This document shows, one piece after another, positions 51,091-60,235 of a stretch of DNA of 64,000 nucleotides. A program made the translations under genes and the position numbers. The DNA is taken from positions 28,017 through 92,016 of the forward strand of contig CALOBG010000044.1 in the NCBI GenBank assembly GCA_942490995.1. Direction: 5' to 3'. A model generated the notes under the pieces. The model saw nothing but the letters and a program-made list of their open reading frames with translations. It was not told where the DNA came from and did no database searches. This DNA comes from UBA981 sp942490995. GTDB taxonomy: Bacteria; Pseudomonadota; Gammaproteobacteria; Ga0077536. Position 1 is the stretch's first letter. Each line of letters opens with the position of its first letter.

Positions 51091-52185
51091 TTATTTCACA
51101 CCTGCGGCGCGCGGCGCCGGTGGCGCCGAACTCGACGCCAACGCGCTGCGCTCGGCGCAGGCCGGCATGATCTCGCGGGCCATGACTTCGACGCTATGCA
51201 GTGACGCCTCGAGCGGCAGGTTGCCGAACGCGAATCGACACAGCAGGTAATTGACGCCGGCCTGTTCGATTTCGCCGGCAAGCGCGTTCAGCACGGTGGC
51301 GGGCGCGCCGGCCAGGCACAGGCCGGCGGCGCTGGCGGCTGCGAAATTATCCGGAAAACTCAGCGGGATCTGCTGGCCGTGGACCCGCCACAGGTGCAGA
51401 AGGTGGTCGTACCATTGTCGATACGCCGGTGCTGCCAGCGCCGCGGCCGCAGCGTCGCTGTCGGCAACGACGATGTGGCGGCTCATGCCGAGCAGGGGCA
51501 GGGCGGCGGCGCTGTTGCCGCCCGATTGCCAGGCGGCGCGATAGCTGTCGGTGATGGCGCGCACCGCCGCGGCCGGCCCGTTGGTGACGATGTTCATGCC
51601 TTGGGCGGCGGCCCAAGCCGCGCGCTCCGGATTGGCGACGCCGTACCACAGCGGCGGGTGCGGTTGCTGTAGCGGCTGCAGTTCGAGCGGCACGTCGGTA
51701 AAGGAAAAGAATTTGCCGGCGTAATTGAGTCGCCTGGAAGACAAGCCGGCGAGCAGGATTTCGCTGACTTCCTGAAAGCGTTGCGCAGCGTCGTCGCCGA
51801 CCCCGTAGAAACCCATTTCGATCGGAGAGATGCCGCGCCCGATACCGAGCTCGAGGCGTCCGCCGCTGAGCTGATCGAGCATGCAGATCTCCTCGAGCAG
51901 GCGCAGCGGGTGGTAGATACTGAGGGTATAAACCAGCGGTCCGAAACGCAGGTGTCGCGTGCGCTGCGAGACGGCGGCGAGAAAAACATTCGGTGAACAG
52001 GCCAGGCCGAGCGGGGTGCCGTGATGCTCGGCGAGGTGGTAGGCGTAAAAACCGGCGCGGTCGTAAGTCTCGATCAGCTGCAGGCGATCACGATATTGCG
52101 CGCCGGGATCGGATCCGTTGCGGTCCATGTGATCAAACACGCCGAAGCGCACCGCGGTCCCCGGCTCCCGGCTGTTATCGTTCAT
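51091..52185 (-). CDS. LLM class flavin-dependent oxidoreductase
   Basis: The 364-residue protein differs from the other three LLM proteins of the window. Its N-terminus has RFGVFDHMDRNG, YDRAGFYAYHLAEHHGTPLG, HLRFGPLVYTLSIYHPLRLLE, LDQLSGGRLELGIGRGISP and QQPHPPLWYGVANPERA. These are closer to FMN-dependent bacterial-luciferase-like alkanal monooxygenases. The substrate is unknown. A fairly Ala/Pro-rich tail ends the protein. It sits between the exported methyltransferase (43 bp) and a small exported protein (57 bp) on the same strand. Confidence 0.87.
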   Translation of the reverse strand: MNDNSREPGTAVRFGVFDHMDRNGSDPGAQYRDRLQLIETYDRAGFYAYHLAEHHGTPLGLACSPNVFLAAVSQRTRHLRFGPLVYTLSIYHPLRLLEEICMLDQLSGGRLELGIGRGISPIEMGFYGVGDDAAQRFQEVSEILLAGLSSRRLNYAGKFFSFTDVPLELQPLQQPHPPLWYGVANPERAAWAAAQGMNIVTNGPAAAVRAITDSYRAAWQSGGNSAAALPLLGMSRHIVVADSDAAAAALAAPAYRQWYDHLLHLWRVHGQQIPLSFPDNFAAASAAGLCLAGAPATVLNALAGEIEQAGVNYLLCRFAFGNLPLEASLHSVEVMAREIMPACAERSALASSSAPPAPRAAGVK

Positions 52186-52242
52186 GTACCGACCTCAACG
52201 GCGCCGAGCCCTGTCCTTGAGCTGCCGCGGCCTGGCGCCGGG

Positions 52243-52734
52243 TCAGTTCGCGCTGTCCAGCGCCCGCGTCTCCGGAAACCAGGTGTTGATGCCGGCATCG
52301 TCGAACAGGGTTTCCTGACCGTGAATGAGCCACACGCCGTCCTCTTTACGTACGGTATAAATTTCGAACTCGACGCTGCCGTGCTCGTTGAGCCGGTCGC
52401 GTGAGGACAGCACGTTCGGCACAATCGCCACATGGTTGCACTCCGGGTCGTCGGCACTGGCCATGACGGCGCGTACGTCGACGCCATAAATATCGACCTT
52501 GCCGGGCTGGTAGGCGCGCGCCTGCAGCGCGCTCCAGTCGGCGCGTGGGCGGCCGTCGGTCATGGCCGAGGTCACAAAGTCGTAGGCGTCGTCGAAGCGG
52601 TGCTTGTGCATCGCGGTGAGGTAACCCATTACCGCGGCGCGCGGTGCGGCGCCGTCGGCGCAGGGCTGCGGCCGTGGCTGGTCGGCGCTGGCTGCCGCGC
52701 TGACGACGGTGATCAGAATGAACAGATATTTCAT
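52243..52734 (-). CDS. Small exported protein, NTF2/DUF4878-like
   Basis: Read from ATG 52734 (MKYLFILITVVSAAASADQ), the product has 163 residues with a signal peptide. The mature part starts helix-first (AAVMGYLTAMHKHRFDDAYD), and ends in strands (VEFEIYTVRKEDGVWLIHGQ), the order typical of NTF2-like folds. No catalytic residues stand out. It lies 40 bp downstream of the molybdopterin oxidoreductase stop on the same strand. Confidence 0.65.
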   Translation of the reverse strand: MKYLFILITVVSAAASADQPRPQPCADGAAPRAAVMGYLTAMHKHRFDDAYDFVTSAMTDGRPRADWSALQARAYQPGKVDIYGVDVRAVMASADDPECNHVAIVPNVLSSRDRLNEHGSVEFEIYTVRKEDGVWLIHGQETLFDDAGINTWFPETRALDSAN

Positions 52735-52774
52735 GGCGTGACTCGTTCGAAGGTGGCGAGGTTTGAAGGGCTGC

Positions 52775-55033
52775 TCATGCGGCCTCGATATGTGCCGGCA
52801 CCATCTTGTGCCACGGGGTGCCGGCAAACGCATCGCGGTGCCCGGCGGCGGTCAGTTCGTTGGTCGCCGCGCCAACCCGAGTGATGTTGCCGGCCGCAAC
52901 GCCGTTATCGACACCCAGCCCGTTCGGCAGCGAGACATGACCCGGCTGCATGCGTTCGGAGATCTCCACCACGACCACGGTTTCGCCACTGGGCGTGCGC
53001 AGCCGCGCGTGGTCGCCGTCGGTGAGTGCCAGGCGCCGAGCGTCCTCGGCACACATGCGCAGGGCCCCGTCGCGATCTTTTTTGCGCCAGTCGGCGTTGC
53101 GAAAAATGGTGTTGGCGGTGTAGGCGCGGCGCTCGCCGGCCGAGAGTACGAAAGGAAACTCCGCACTGGTGACGTCGTGCGGCCCGTCCGCCAGCGCCGC
53201 GATGGCCGGGGTCAGTTGCGGGATATCAGCCTTGATACGACCGTCGGCGGTACGTACCCGCGTCCACGAGACCTCATGCTCATCGACGGAAAACACCAGC
53301 CCGCGCGGACTGGCGAGAATGCGGTCGAACAGGGCGTCGCCAAGCGCGGTGCCTTCACCTTCGATGTCCGCGCGGCGCAGGGACTCCGGCTCGCGACCGG
53401 CGACGAACTGGGCAACCCCCCACAGCGCCGCCGCGCCGGCCAGTTCGCTCGGCAGGGTCGCGCCGAGCGACCGGTACAGGACCACGGGCGCCAGCCGCAT
53501 GAGCGCGGGGTTTTTGCGCGAGGCCAGATTGAAGGCGGCGGTGAATGCAGCACGGCCCTGCTGTTCGAGCGTCTTGCGCAGCCCGACCACCTCTTCGGGC
53601 ATTTCGCCGAGCGCTTCGACGAGGCGCGCGTGGATCTCCGCCTCGGGCAGCACGTCGGCGTCGGCCGGCGGTTTCATCACCGGGTGGCGCAATTGGAAGT
53701 AGTTGTGCGGAAATTCGAAGTTGAAGAACGTGGCCTCGGCTTTTTCGTATTGCGTGGCGGCCGGCAGGATATAGTCGGCGTGACGCGCGGTTTCACTCAT
53801 CGCGACGTCGATCACGACGCTGAATTCGAGGCGGCGCATGGCGGAAATAAACTGCGCGCTGTCGGCGAGGGAATGGGCCGGGTTGGCGGTTTCAATGATC
53901 ATCGCACGGTAGCGATCGGGGTGATCCGACAGGATTTCTTCGGCGATGACATTGCACGGCACCATGCCACCGAGCAACGGCTTGCCGGCGACCGGTGATG
54001 TGCGCGCCAGACTCGGATTGGAGTTCATCAGCGGCCGCAGGGCATTGACCACGAACTGCGCGCCGGCTTTGCCGAAACTGCCGGTAACCAGCCAGGCGAG
54101 GCGGTGGAGGTAGCTGACCAGGGTCGAATTGCGGTTCATCTGCACACCCAGGTCTTCGTACCAGGCCACGCTTTCGGCGGCCGCGAGGCGGCGTGCCAGG
54201 GCCCGCAACTGCGCCTCGTCGACGCCGCACCACGCGCAGTAGCGATCGATGGCAAGGCTCGAGAACAGCGGTCGGACCTGTTCGAAGCCACTGACATGCG
54301 CGGCCAGCCAATCCTCTTTGGCGATGTTCTCCTGAATGATGATCGCGATCAGGGCAGCCAGGGCCCAGGCATCGGTGCCGGGTTTGAGACGAATGTGGAA
54401 GTCGGCCAGTTCGGCGGTTTCCGAAACCCGCGGGTCGAACACCACCAGGGCGCGCTTGGGATCCCTGGCGATTTCGCGCAGCGTCACCCGCGCGCGCGCC
54501 ACGCCATGCGAGTGCCAGGGATTTTTGCCGATGAACACTGCCACTTCGCAGTTGTCGAAATCGCCGGTACGCGCATAAGCGCCGAACATCGATGCGGCGA
54601 CCCAGCCCTCGCCGGTTTTTTCCTGGGCCAGGGCGTTTGAACGATAGCTGCCGCCGAGCGCCGCCTGGGTGCTGAGCCCGTAGGCGGCCGGCAGGTGATT
54701 GCCCTGGCCGCCGCCGCCGTAATAAAAAATTTTGTCGCCGCCGTGAGTATCGCGTACCGCCGCCAGGCGCGCCGCGACCTCGGCGATGGCGGTATCCCAG
54801 TCGACGCGCTCGAAGCTGCCATCGGCGCATCGCCGTAGCGGATGGGTGACGCGGTCGACGCTGTTCTGGTAGTGATCGATGCGCGACGCTTTCTGGCACA
54901 GGTAACCGCGCGAAGCCGGGTGCTGTTCGTCGCCACGGACCTTCTCGATGTGGCGGCCGTCGCTGCTGAGTTTGATTTCGATACCGCAGTTGTTTTCGCA
55001 CAGCATGCAGGCGCTCGGTTGCCAGTCAGTCAT
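52775..55033 (-). CDS. Molybdopterin (bis-MGD) oxidoreductase with one N-terminal [4Fe-4S] site
   Basis: The 752-residue protein opens with CMLCENNCGIEI and YLCQKASRI. Cys9, Cys12, Cys16 and Cys46 give the [4Fe-4S] spacing of the DMSO-reductase/formate-dehydrogenase superfamily. Other landmarks are KIFYYGGGGQGNHLPAAYG, VAVFIGKNPWHSHGVARAR, VVFDPRVSETAELADFHIRL, and the C-terminal MopB domain with LALTDGDHARLRTPSGE. No Sec or obvious Cys ligand is seen where formate dehydrogenases have one. It has no Tat signal, so it is cytoplasmic. Substrate and redox partner are unknown, and no iron-sulfur or membrane subunit gene is adjacent. Confidence 0.9.
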   Translation of the reverse strand: MTDWQPSACMLCENNCGIEIKLSSDGRHIEKVRGDEQHPASRGYLCQKASRIDHYQNSVDRVTHPLRRCADGSFERVDWDTAIAEVAARLAAVRDTHGGDKIFYYGGGGQGNHLPAAYGLSTQAALGGSYRSNALAQEKTGEGWVAASMFGAYARTGDFDNCEVAVFIGKNPWHSHGVARARVTLREIARDPKRALVVFDPRVSETAELADFHIRLKPGTDAWALAALIAIIIQENIAKEDWLAAHVSGFEQVRPLFSSLAIDRYCAWCGVDEAQLRALARRLAAAESVAWYEDLGVQMNRNSTLVSYLHRLAWLVTGSFGKAGAQFVVNALRPLMNSNPSLARTSPVAGKPLLGGMVPCNVIAEEILSDHPDRYRAMIIETANPAHSLADSAQFISAMRRLEFSVVIDVAMSETARHADYILPAATQYEKAEATFFNFEFPHNYFQLRHPVMKPPADADVLPEAEIHARLVEALGEMPEEVVGLRKTLEQQGRAAFTAAFNLASRKNPALMRLAPVVLYRSLGATLPSELAGAAALWGVAQFVAGREPESLRRADIEGEGTALGDALFDRILASPRGLVFSVDEHEVSWTRVRTADGRIKADIPQLTPAIAALADGPHDVTSAEFPFVLSAGERRAYTANTIFRNADWRKKDRDGALRMCAEDARRLALTDGDHARLRTPSGETVVVVEISERMQPGHVSLPNGLGVDNGVAAGNITRVGAATNELTAAGHRDAFAGTPWHKMVPAHIEAA

Positions 55034-55092
55034 CGTTTTTGCTCCTCGGCGGGGTACTCAGCCTAGCAAAGCCAGCGGGGCGGTGCAGCCGC

Positions 55093-56331
55093 TCACGGCA
55101 ACGGCAGGGACAGCAGGCCGTCGGCCAGTTTCGGTTCGAACCAGGTCGATTTCGGCGGCATGATGCGGCCCGCGTCGGCGACCGCCATGAGATCCTCGAT
55201 GCGGGTCGGGAACAAGGTGAAGCCGACTGCGGCGGTGCCGGCGTCGACGCGCGCGGCGACGGCCTGCGGGCCCCGCGAGCCGCCGATGAAATCGATGCGC
55301 GGGTTGGTGCGCGGGTCGTCGATGCCGAGTAGCGGCGCCAGCACGCGCTGATCGAGCACGCTGACATCGAGCGTCGCGACCACATCGGCGGCATCCGGCG
55401 CCTGCCTGAGGCGCAGCCTATGCCACTGCCCGTCGAGGTAGAGGCCGTAACAATACTGTTCGTCCGGGCGCACCGCCGCGGCCGCGGCGCGGATCTCGAA
55501 GTGGGATTCGAGCGCAGCCAGGAAGCTTGCGGGCGTGGCGCCGTTGAGGTCGCTCACAACGCGGTTGTAATCGAGGATGGTGACGGCCTCGGCGGCGAAA
55601 CTGACCGCCAGGAAGGCGTCCGCGGGCGTCGCCCGGGACCCATTCGCGGCGACCCGCGCGGCGGCCGCGGAGCGGTGATGGCCGTCGGCGATATACAGCG
55701 TATCCATGCCGTTCAGCAGTGCTGAAATACGCGCTATCTGCGTGCTTTCGGTCAGCGGCCAGATGTCGTGGCGCCAGCCGTCGACCTCGGCCTGGAGCAG
55801 CGCCGGTGCGGCGTCGATGGCTGTCGCCAGCAACTCGTCGAGCTGCGGCGCGTTGCGATGCACGAGCATGACTGGCCCGGTGAGGGCGCCAACCGCCTCG
55901 ATCTGACGGACGCGGTCGGTTTCCTTGGCCGGGCGGGTCAGCTCGTGACGGCGTATGCGGCCCTGGTTGTATGCCGCGATCGATGCCGCCAGCCCGATGC
56001 CGGTCTGGCTGTGAGCGCCGTTGCTGATGCGATATGCGTAGTAGGCCGGCGCGCGGTCACGAACCAGCACCCCGTCGGCTTCGAGCGCCGCGAGTTTCGC
56101 CGCCGCGCCGGCATAGACCGCGGGGCTGTACGGGTCGGTCGCGGGTGGCAGATCGATTTCCGCGCGCGAGACGTGCAAAAAGGAACGGGCCTTGCCGGCC
56201 GCCATGGTGCGCGCCTCGGCGCTGCTCATGACATCGTAGGGAGGCGCGGCGACTTCCGCGGCATAGCGTGGCTGCGGGCGCAGGGCAGCGAACGGGCGGA
56301 CCAGAATATCTTCAGCTCGTGAGTTCGGCAA
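55093..56331 (-). CDS. DUF1015 family protein
   Basis: The product has about 412 residues from TTG 56331, which follows GAGAGA; ATG 56373 is an alternative. DUF1015 landmarks are VRPFAALRPQPRYAAEVAAP, PPYDVMSS, the YIADGHHRSAAAARVA motif, and MPPKSTWFEPKLADGLL at the C-terminus. The family is often found with phosphoserine/serine metabolism genes and is a putative serine or amino-acid kinase-like enzyme, but the function is not settled. It is divergent from the CoA-transferase gene and 59 bp from the molybdopterin oxidoreductase start. Confidence 0.87.
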   Translation of the reverse strand: MPNSRAEDILVRPFAALRPQPRYAAEVAAPPYDVMSSAEARTMAAGKARSFLHVSRAEIDLPPATDPYSPAVYAGAAAKLAALEADGVLVRDRAPAYYAYRISNGAHSQTGIGLAASIAAYNQGRIRRHELTRPAKETDRVRQIEAVGALTGPVMLVHRNAPQLDELLATAIDAAPALLQAEVDGWRHDIWPLTESTQIARISALLNGMDTLYIADGHHRSAAAARVAANGSRATPADAFLAVSFAAEAVTILDYNRVVSDLNGATPASFLAALESHFEIRAAAAAVRPDEQYCYGLYLDGQWHRLRLRQAPDAADVVATLDVSVLDQRVLAPLLGIDDPRTNPRIDFIGGSRGPQAVAARVDAGTAAVGFTLFPTRIEDLMAVADAGRIMPPKSTWFEPKLADGLLSLPLP

Positions 56332-56484
56332 GGTGTCTCTCGTTGTGCGGGTCGACGCCGGTCGGCAGGACATGATATCAAGTCTCGTCGACTGCGCCGG
56401 CCATCGGGCTGCGCATCGCCGGAGCGCGATATTCGCTACACTGAGCCGGCTTGCAGTGTGGAACGTGGTGGACAGGGGATGACT

Positions 56485-57696
56485 ATGGACAAGCGCGAGT
56501 TTTATGCTCAAGCGCGGGCCGATTTGCGCGGCCCCCTGGAGGGGGTGGTGGTGATCGAGGCGACCACGACCTGGGCTGGTCCGATGGCCGGCTGTCTGCT
56601 GGCGGATTTCGGCGCCACCGTTATCAAGGTCGAACATCCGGCCGGCGAAATCTGCCGCATCCTGCCGCCGAGTCTGCCCGATTCGGAGCTGATGCTGCTG
56701 CACGAGACCGTCAACCGCAACAAGCAGAACGTTTCGCTGGATCTGAAGCTGCCGGCCGGGCGCGACCTGTTCCTGCGTTTATGCGAAAGCGCCGACATCG
56801 TCGTCGAGAACTTCAAACCCGGCACCCTCGACGAATGGGGCGTCGGCTACGCCGACGTGGCGGCGGTCAAGCCCGATGTCATCTACGTCTCGATCAGCGG
56901 CTTCGGACAGTTCGGGCCGCTGTCGCCGCGCCCCGGTTACGACCCGATAGCACAGAATTTCAGCGGCTGGAGTTCCTTGAACGGTGATCCCGACGGCGGC
57001 CCGACCAAGGCGCCGACCTTCCTGGGCGACGATCTGGCCGGTATGAACGGCGCCATGAGTGCGCTGGCCGCGCTTCACCACCGCAACCGCACCGGCGAGG
57101 GGCAGCATATCGATGTCGCCCTGGTCGATGGCCTGCTATTCCAGAGCAATGGTCACCTCACTTCCGGCGCCCTCGACGTTCCGATCCCGCGTACCGGCAA
57201 CGAATTCGCCATCGCTGCGCCGGTGAATATCTACGCCTGCAGCGACGGTTCAATCTACGGCGGCGTATTGCTCGACAGTCACTGGCGCGCGCTGTGCAAA
57301 CATGCCGGCTGGGACGCGTTGGCCGAACTGCGCGCCGGCGAGCGTATCGCGCGCCGCGGCGAGCTCAACGACCTGGTTGGCGCATGGTGCGCTGAGCGCA
57401 CCACCGCCGAAGTTGTCGAACAACTCACCGCGATCGGCCTGACCGTTACCCGCGTCAACACGTTTGCCGATTCCAGCCGCCATCCGCACGTGCTCGAGCG
57501 CGACATGCTGCAGCACACGACCCTGGCGGATGGCCGGTCGGTGCCGCTGACCGGGCCGGCGGCCAAGTTTTCGCGTACCCCGACCCGTATCCACGATCCC
57601 GCCCCGACCCTGGGGCAACACAACGCCGAAGTCTACGCGCGTCTCGGCCTTGACGCCGAGCAGCTCGAAAAACTTAAAAACGACGGCGTAATCTGA
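56485..57696 (+). CDS. CaiB/BaiF family CoA-transferase
   Basis: The product has about 403 residues from ATG 56485, with AGGGG six bases upstream; ATG 56479 abuts the ribosome-binding site. Family III landmarks are GVVVIEATTTWAGPMAGCLL, FGATVIKVEHPAGE, NRNKQNVSLDLK, VVENFKPGTLDEWGVGY, ISGFGQFGP and DDLAGMNGAMSALAALHHRN. The catalytic Asp is expected in GDDLAG. These enzymes transfer CoA between carboxylates, for example formyl- or crotonobetainyl-CoA. A RidA gene follows after 11 bp in the same direction. Confidence 0.92.
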   Translation: MDKREFYAQARADLRGPLEGVVVIEATTTWAGPMAGCLLADFGATVIKVEHPAGEICRILPPSLPDSELMLLHETVNRNKQNVSLDLKLPAGRDLFLRLCESADIVVENFKPGTLDEWGVGYADVAAVKPDVIYVSISGFGQFGPLSPRPGYDPIAQNFSGWSSLNGDPDGGPTKAPTFLGDDLAGMNGAMSALAALHHRNRTGEGQHIDVALVDGLLFQSNGHLTSGALDVPIPRTGNEFAIAAPVNIYACSDGSIYGGVLLDSHWRALCKHAGWDALAELRAGERIARRGELNDLVGAWCAERTTAEVVEQLTAIGLTVTRVNTFADSSRHPHVLERDMLQHTTLADGRSVPLTGPAAKFSRTPTRIHDPAPTLGQHNAEVYARLGLDAEQLEKLKNDGVI

Positions 57697-57707
57697 GGAG
57701 CTTAGTT

Positions 57708-58097
57708 ATGAGTAAACGCATCATTCCGCCGTCCATGCAGAGTTTTTACGACGGCTATCATTTCGCCCCGGCGGTGGTCGATGGTGACCACCTGCGCTGT
57801 TCCGGCGTGATCGGTATCAATATGGCCGACGGCAGCGTCGCGGCCGATCCCGGCACCCAGTTCAAGCAGGCGTTCGAAAATCTCGCCGAGGTGCTTAAGG
57901 CCGGTGGCGCAAGCTTTGGCGATATCACCGAAATGACGACCTTCCACGTCGATTTGCAGAAACATCTGCCGACGTTCATGGAGGTCAAGGACATTTATAT
58001 CAAAGAGCCGTACCCGGCCTGGACCGCGATTGGCACCACGGAACTCGCCATTCCCGGCGGCCTCGTCGAGGTGCGGGTCACCGCCCGGGTCAAGTAG
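57708..58097 (+). CDS. RidA family protein
   Basis: The 129-residue protein has the RidA/YjgF trimer fold: HFAPAVVDGDHLRCSGVIG, QFKQAFENLAEVLKAGGASF, EMTTFHVDLQKHLPTFMEV, YPAWTAIGTTELAIPGGLVE, and the Arg in EVRVTARVK used for deaminase activity. RidA-type enzymes hydrolyse reactive enamine/imine intermediates. The ATG 57708 follows GAGGAG, 11 bp after the CoA-transferase stop. Its 3' end overlaps the convergent NTF2-like gene by 8 bp. Confidence 0.92.
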   Translation: MSKRIIPPSMQSFYDGYHFAPAVVDGDHLRCSGVIGINMADGSVAADPGTQFKQAFENLAEVLKAGGASFGDITEMTTFHVDLQKHLPTFMEVKDIYIKEPYPAWTAIGTTELAIPGGLVEVRVTARVK

Positions 58098-58503
58098 CGG
58101 CGTCGAGATCGAGCACCGCGTCCGGCTCGTGGGTGAGCAACGCGGTGATCCGCCAGGTGCCTTCACTGCGCGTGAGGGTATAGGTCGCGCCGAGTCGTTC
58201 GAGGATGTCTTCGCCGCGATAGCGTACCCACAGCACGCTGGTCAGGGCGGTGTCAGGACTAAACACGCGGATCTGCTGGCGCTCAATCGCGCTGCGCGTG
58301 AAGCCGTTGTTCCTGAGCTGTTCGATGGTGCCGCCGAAAACGGACTTGAAATCATCGTCGTCGGCAACCAGCACGACCCCGTCGGGGCTCGTGATCAGCA
58401 ACGGCAGATGAAAACAGGCGCGCAGCGCGTCCACGTTAGCGGCGGAAAAATGCTCCGTCACGCGCCCGTACAGGGCCCTGATGTCGGCGGACGGGTTACT
58501 CAT
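58090..58503 (-). CDS. NTF2-like (SnoaL-type) small protein
   Basis: Read from ATG 58503 (MSNPSADIRALYGRV), the product has 137 residues. The order of helices then strands (EHFSAANVDALRACFHLPLL, ITSPDGVVLVADDDD, FKSVFGGTIEQLRNNGF, SEGTWRITALLTHEPDAV) is that of NTF2-like proteins. No catalytic residues are assigned. It converges with RidA by 8 bp and is divergent from the HerA-like ATPase gene, with about 210 bp between their starts. Confidence 0.75.
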   Translation of the reverse strand: MSNPSADIRALYGRVTEHFSAANVDALRACFHLPLLITSPDGVVLVADDDDFKSVFGGTIEQLRNNGFTRSAIERQQIRVFSPDTALTSVLWVRYRGEDILERLGATYTLTRSEGTWRITALLTHEPDAVLDLDAAT

Positions 58504-58715
58504 GGGTGGGCTCCTGGTTGAGGGTTGAACAGGCATCGCGTCGGTGCGCGGGCGATTATAGCCTGCGTGGCGGCGATCGCGGCATTTTCCGCGTGCAGCC
58601 CGGCCACTCACGGGTATCAGCACGACCAGGTTGGCCGAATTCGAGTTCATTGGTTACCTTGCCGCCGCGCATCGTCAGTGGCGCACCTCAGCAACGGGAT
58701 CAGCAGGAGAATCGC

Positions 58716-60227
58716 ATGTCATCCCCCACCGACCAGGTTGTACTCATCGGCGGCGCCAACGGCCGTCACATCGTCCAGCCGGGCGCAACCGCTAACCGCC
58801 ATGGCCTGATCGCCGGCGCCACCGGCACCGGCAAGACGATTACCCTGCAGATCCTGGCCGAAGGCTTTTCGCGACTTGGGGTGCCGGTTTTTGCCGCCGA
58901 TATCAAGGGTGACCTGTCGGGGCTCGCGAGCCCGGCCCGAGCCCACCCCAAGATTGACGAGCGCATCGCCGCCATCGGTATCGATAGCTACACCGCGCAG
59001 GGCTCGCCGGTTGCGCTGTGGGACCTGTTCGGGAAACAGGGCACGCCGGTGCGCATGACGATTTCGGAAATGGGTCCGCTGCTGCTGGCGCGCCTGCTGG
59101 GTCTGAACGAAACCCAGACCGGGGTCCTGTATGCGACCTTCCGCGTCGCCGACGACAACGGCATGCTGTTGCTCGATCTCAAGGACCTGCGCTCGATGCT
59201 GGTGTGGATGGGCGAAAACGCGAAGGAACTGGCGCTGGAATATGGCAACATCGCCGGCGCGAGCATCGGCGCGATCCAGCGGCGCCTGCTCGCGCTCGAC
59301 GAGCAGGGCGGTAAAAAGATTTTTGGCGAACCGGCCCTGGATATCAACGATCTGATGGTCACCGATGGCGACGGACGCGGGGTGATCAACCTGCTCGATG
59401 CGACCGGCATCATGGCCACCTCACCGGATATGTACGCCTGCTTCCTGTTCTGGCTGCTGTCCGAGTTGTTCGAGGAACTGCCCGAACGGGGCGACGCCGA
59501 TCGACCGCGTTTCGTGCTGTTTTTCGACGAAGCCCACCTGCTGTTCAAAGACGCGCCGCGCGCCCTGCTCGACAAGATCGAACAGGTCGTGCGGCTGGTA
59601 CGTTCCAAAGGGGTAGGGATCTATTTTGTCACCCAGAGCCCGACCGACTTACCCGAGGAGGTGCTCGGTCAGCTCGGTTTGAAGATCCAGCACGCGCTGC
59701 GCGCGTTTACACCCCGGGATCGTAAAACCGTGCGGGTGGTGGCGGATTCGTTCCGCCCCAATCCGGCGATTGATACCGCCGCGATGGTCACCGAACTCGG
59801 CACCGGCGAGGCGCTGGTCTCCGTACTCGATGAGAGCGGCCGCCCGACCCCGGTCGAACACGTGCTGGTGCGTCCGCCGGAATCACAAATCGGACCGCTC
59901 AAGCCAGCCGAGCGCCGGGTTCTGATCGCGCAGAGCGAATACGGCGAAAAATACGCCGCGGCGGTGGATCGCGAATCGGCTTACGAGGAACTCGTGCGTC
60001 GCGCCGCGGCGCGTGAAGCGCTGCGCGAAGAACAGGAACGAGCCGAAGTGCAGCGCCAGGGCAAGGCTAAAAGCACGCGCAACGAGCGCTCGTCCTCACC
60101 GCGGCGCTCCAACCGTCAGTCGGTCGGCGAGGCGATGTTGAAAAGCACCATGCGCGCGGTCGGGTCATCGCTCGGCCGTCGCCTGGTGCGCGGCATCCTG
60201 GGCTCGCTGTTCGGCAAGGGACGCTGA
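58716..60227 (+). CDS. HerA-like ATPase, DUF853/YjgR family
   Basis: The ATG 58716 follows AGGAGAA and gives about 503 residues. The Walker A loop GATGTGKT is at 34-41. Other DUF853 landmarks are ADIKGDLSGLA, WDLFGKQGTPVRMTISEMGP, GNIAGASIGAIQRRLLAL, VLFFDEAHLLFKDAP with the Walker B Asp-Glu near residue 272, and GVGIYFVTQSPTDLPEEVL. The C-terminus is charged, then basic and hydrophobic (SSLGRRLVRGILGSLFGKG). HerA relatives move on DNA, but the role of the YjgR group is not settled. It is followed by the RND gene on the opposite strand, 8 bp between stops. Confidence 0.9.
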   Translation: MSSPTDQVVLIGGANGRHIVQPGATANRHGLIAGATGTGKTITLQILAEGFSRLGVPVFAADIKGDLSGLASPARAHPKIDERIAAIGIDSYTAQGSPVALWDLFGKQGTPVRMTISEMGPLLLARLLGLNETQTGVLYATFRVADDNGMLLLDLKDLRSMLVWMGENAKELALEYGNIAGASIGAIQRRLLALDEQGGKKIFGEPALDINDLMVTDGDGRGVINLLDATGIMATSPDMYACFLFWLLSELFEELPERGDADRPRFVLFFDEAHLLFKDAPRALLDKIEQVVRLVRSKGVGIYFVTQSPTDLPEEVLGQLGLKIQHALRAFTPRDRKTVRVVADSFRPNPAIDTAAMVTELGTGEALVSVLDESGRPTPVEHVLVRPPESQIGPLKPAERRVLIAQSEYGEKYAAAVDRESAYEELVRRAAAREALREEQERAEVQRQGKAKSTRNERSSSPRRSNRQSVGEAMLKSTMRAVGSSLGRRLVRGILGSLFGKGR

Positions 60228-60235
60228 GCCTGATA

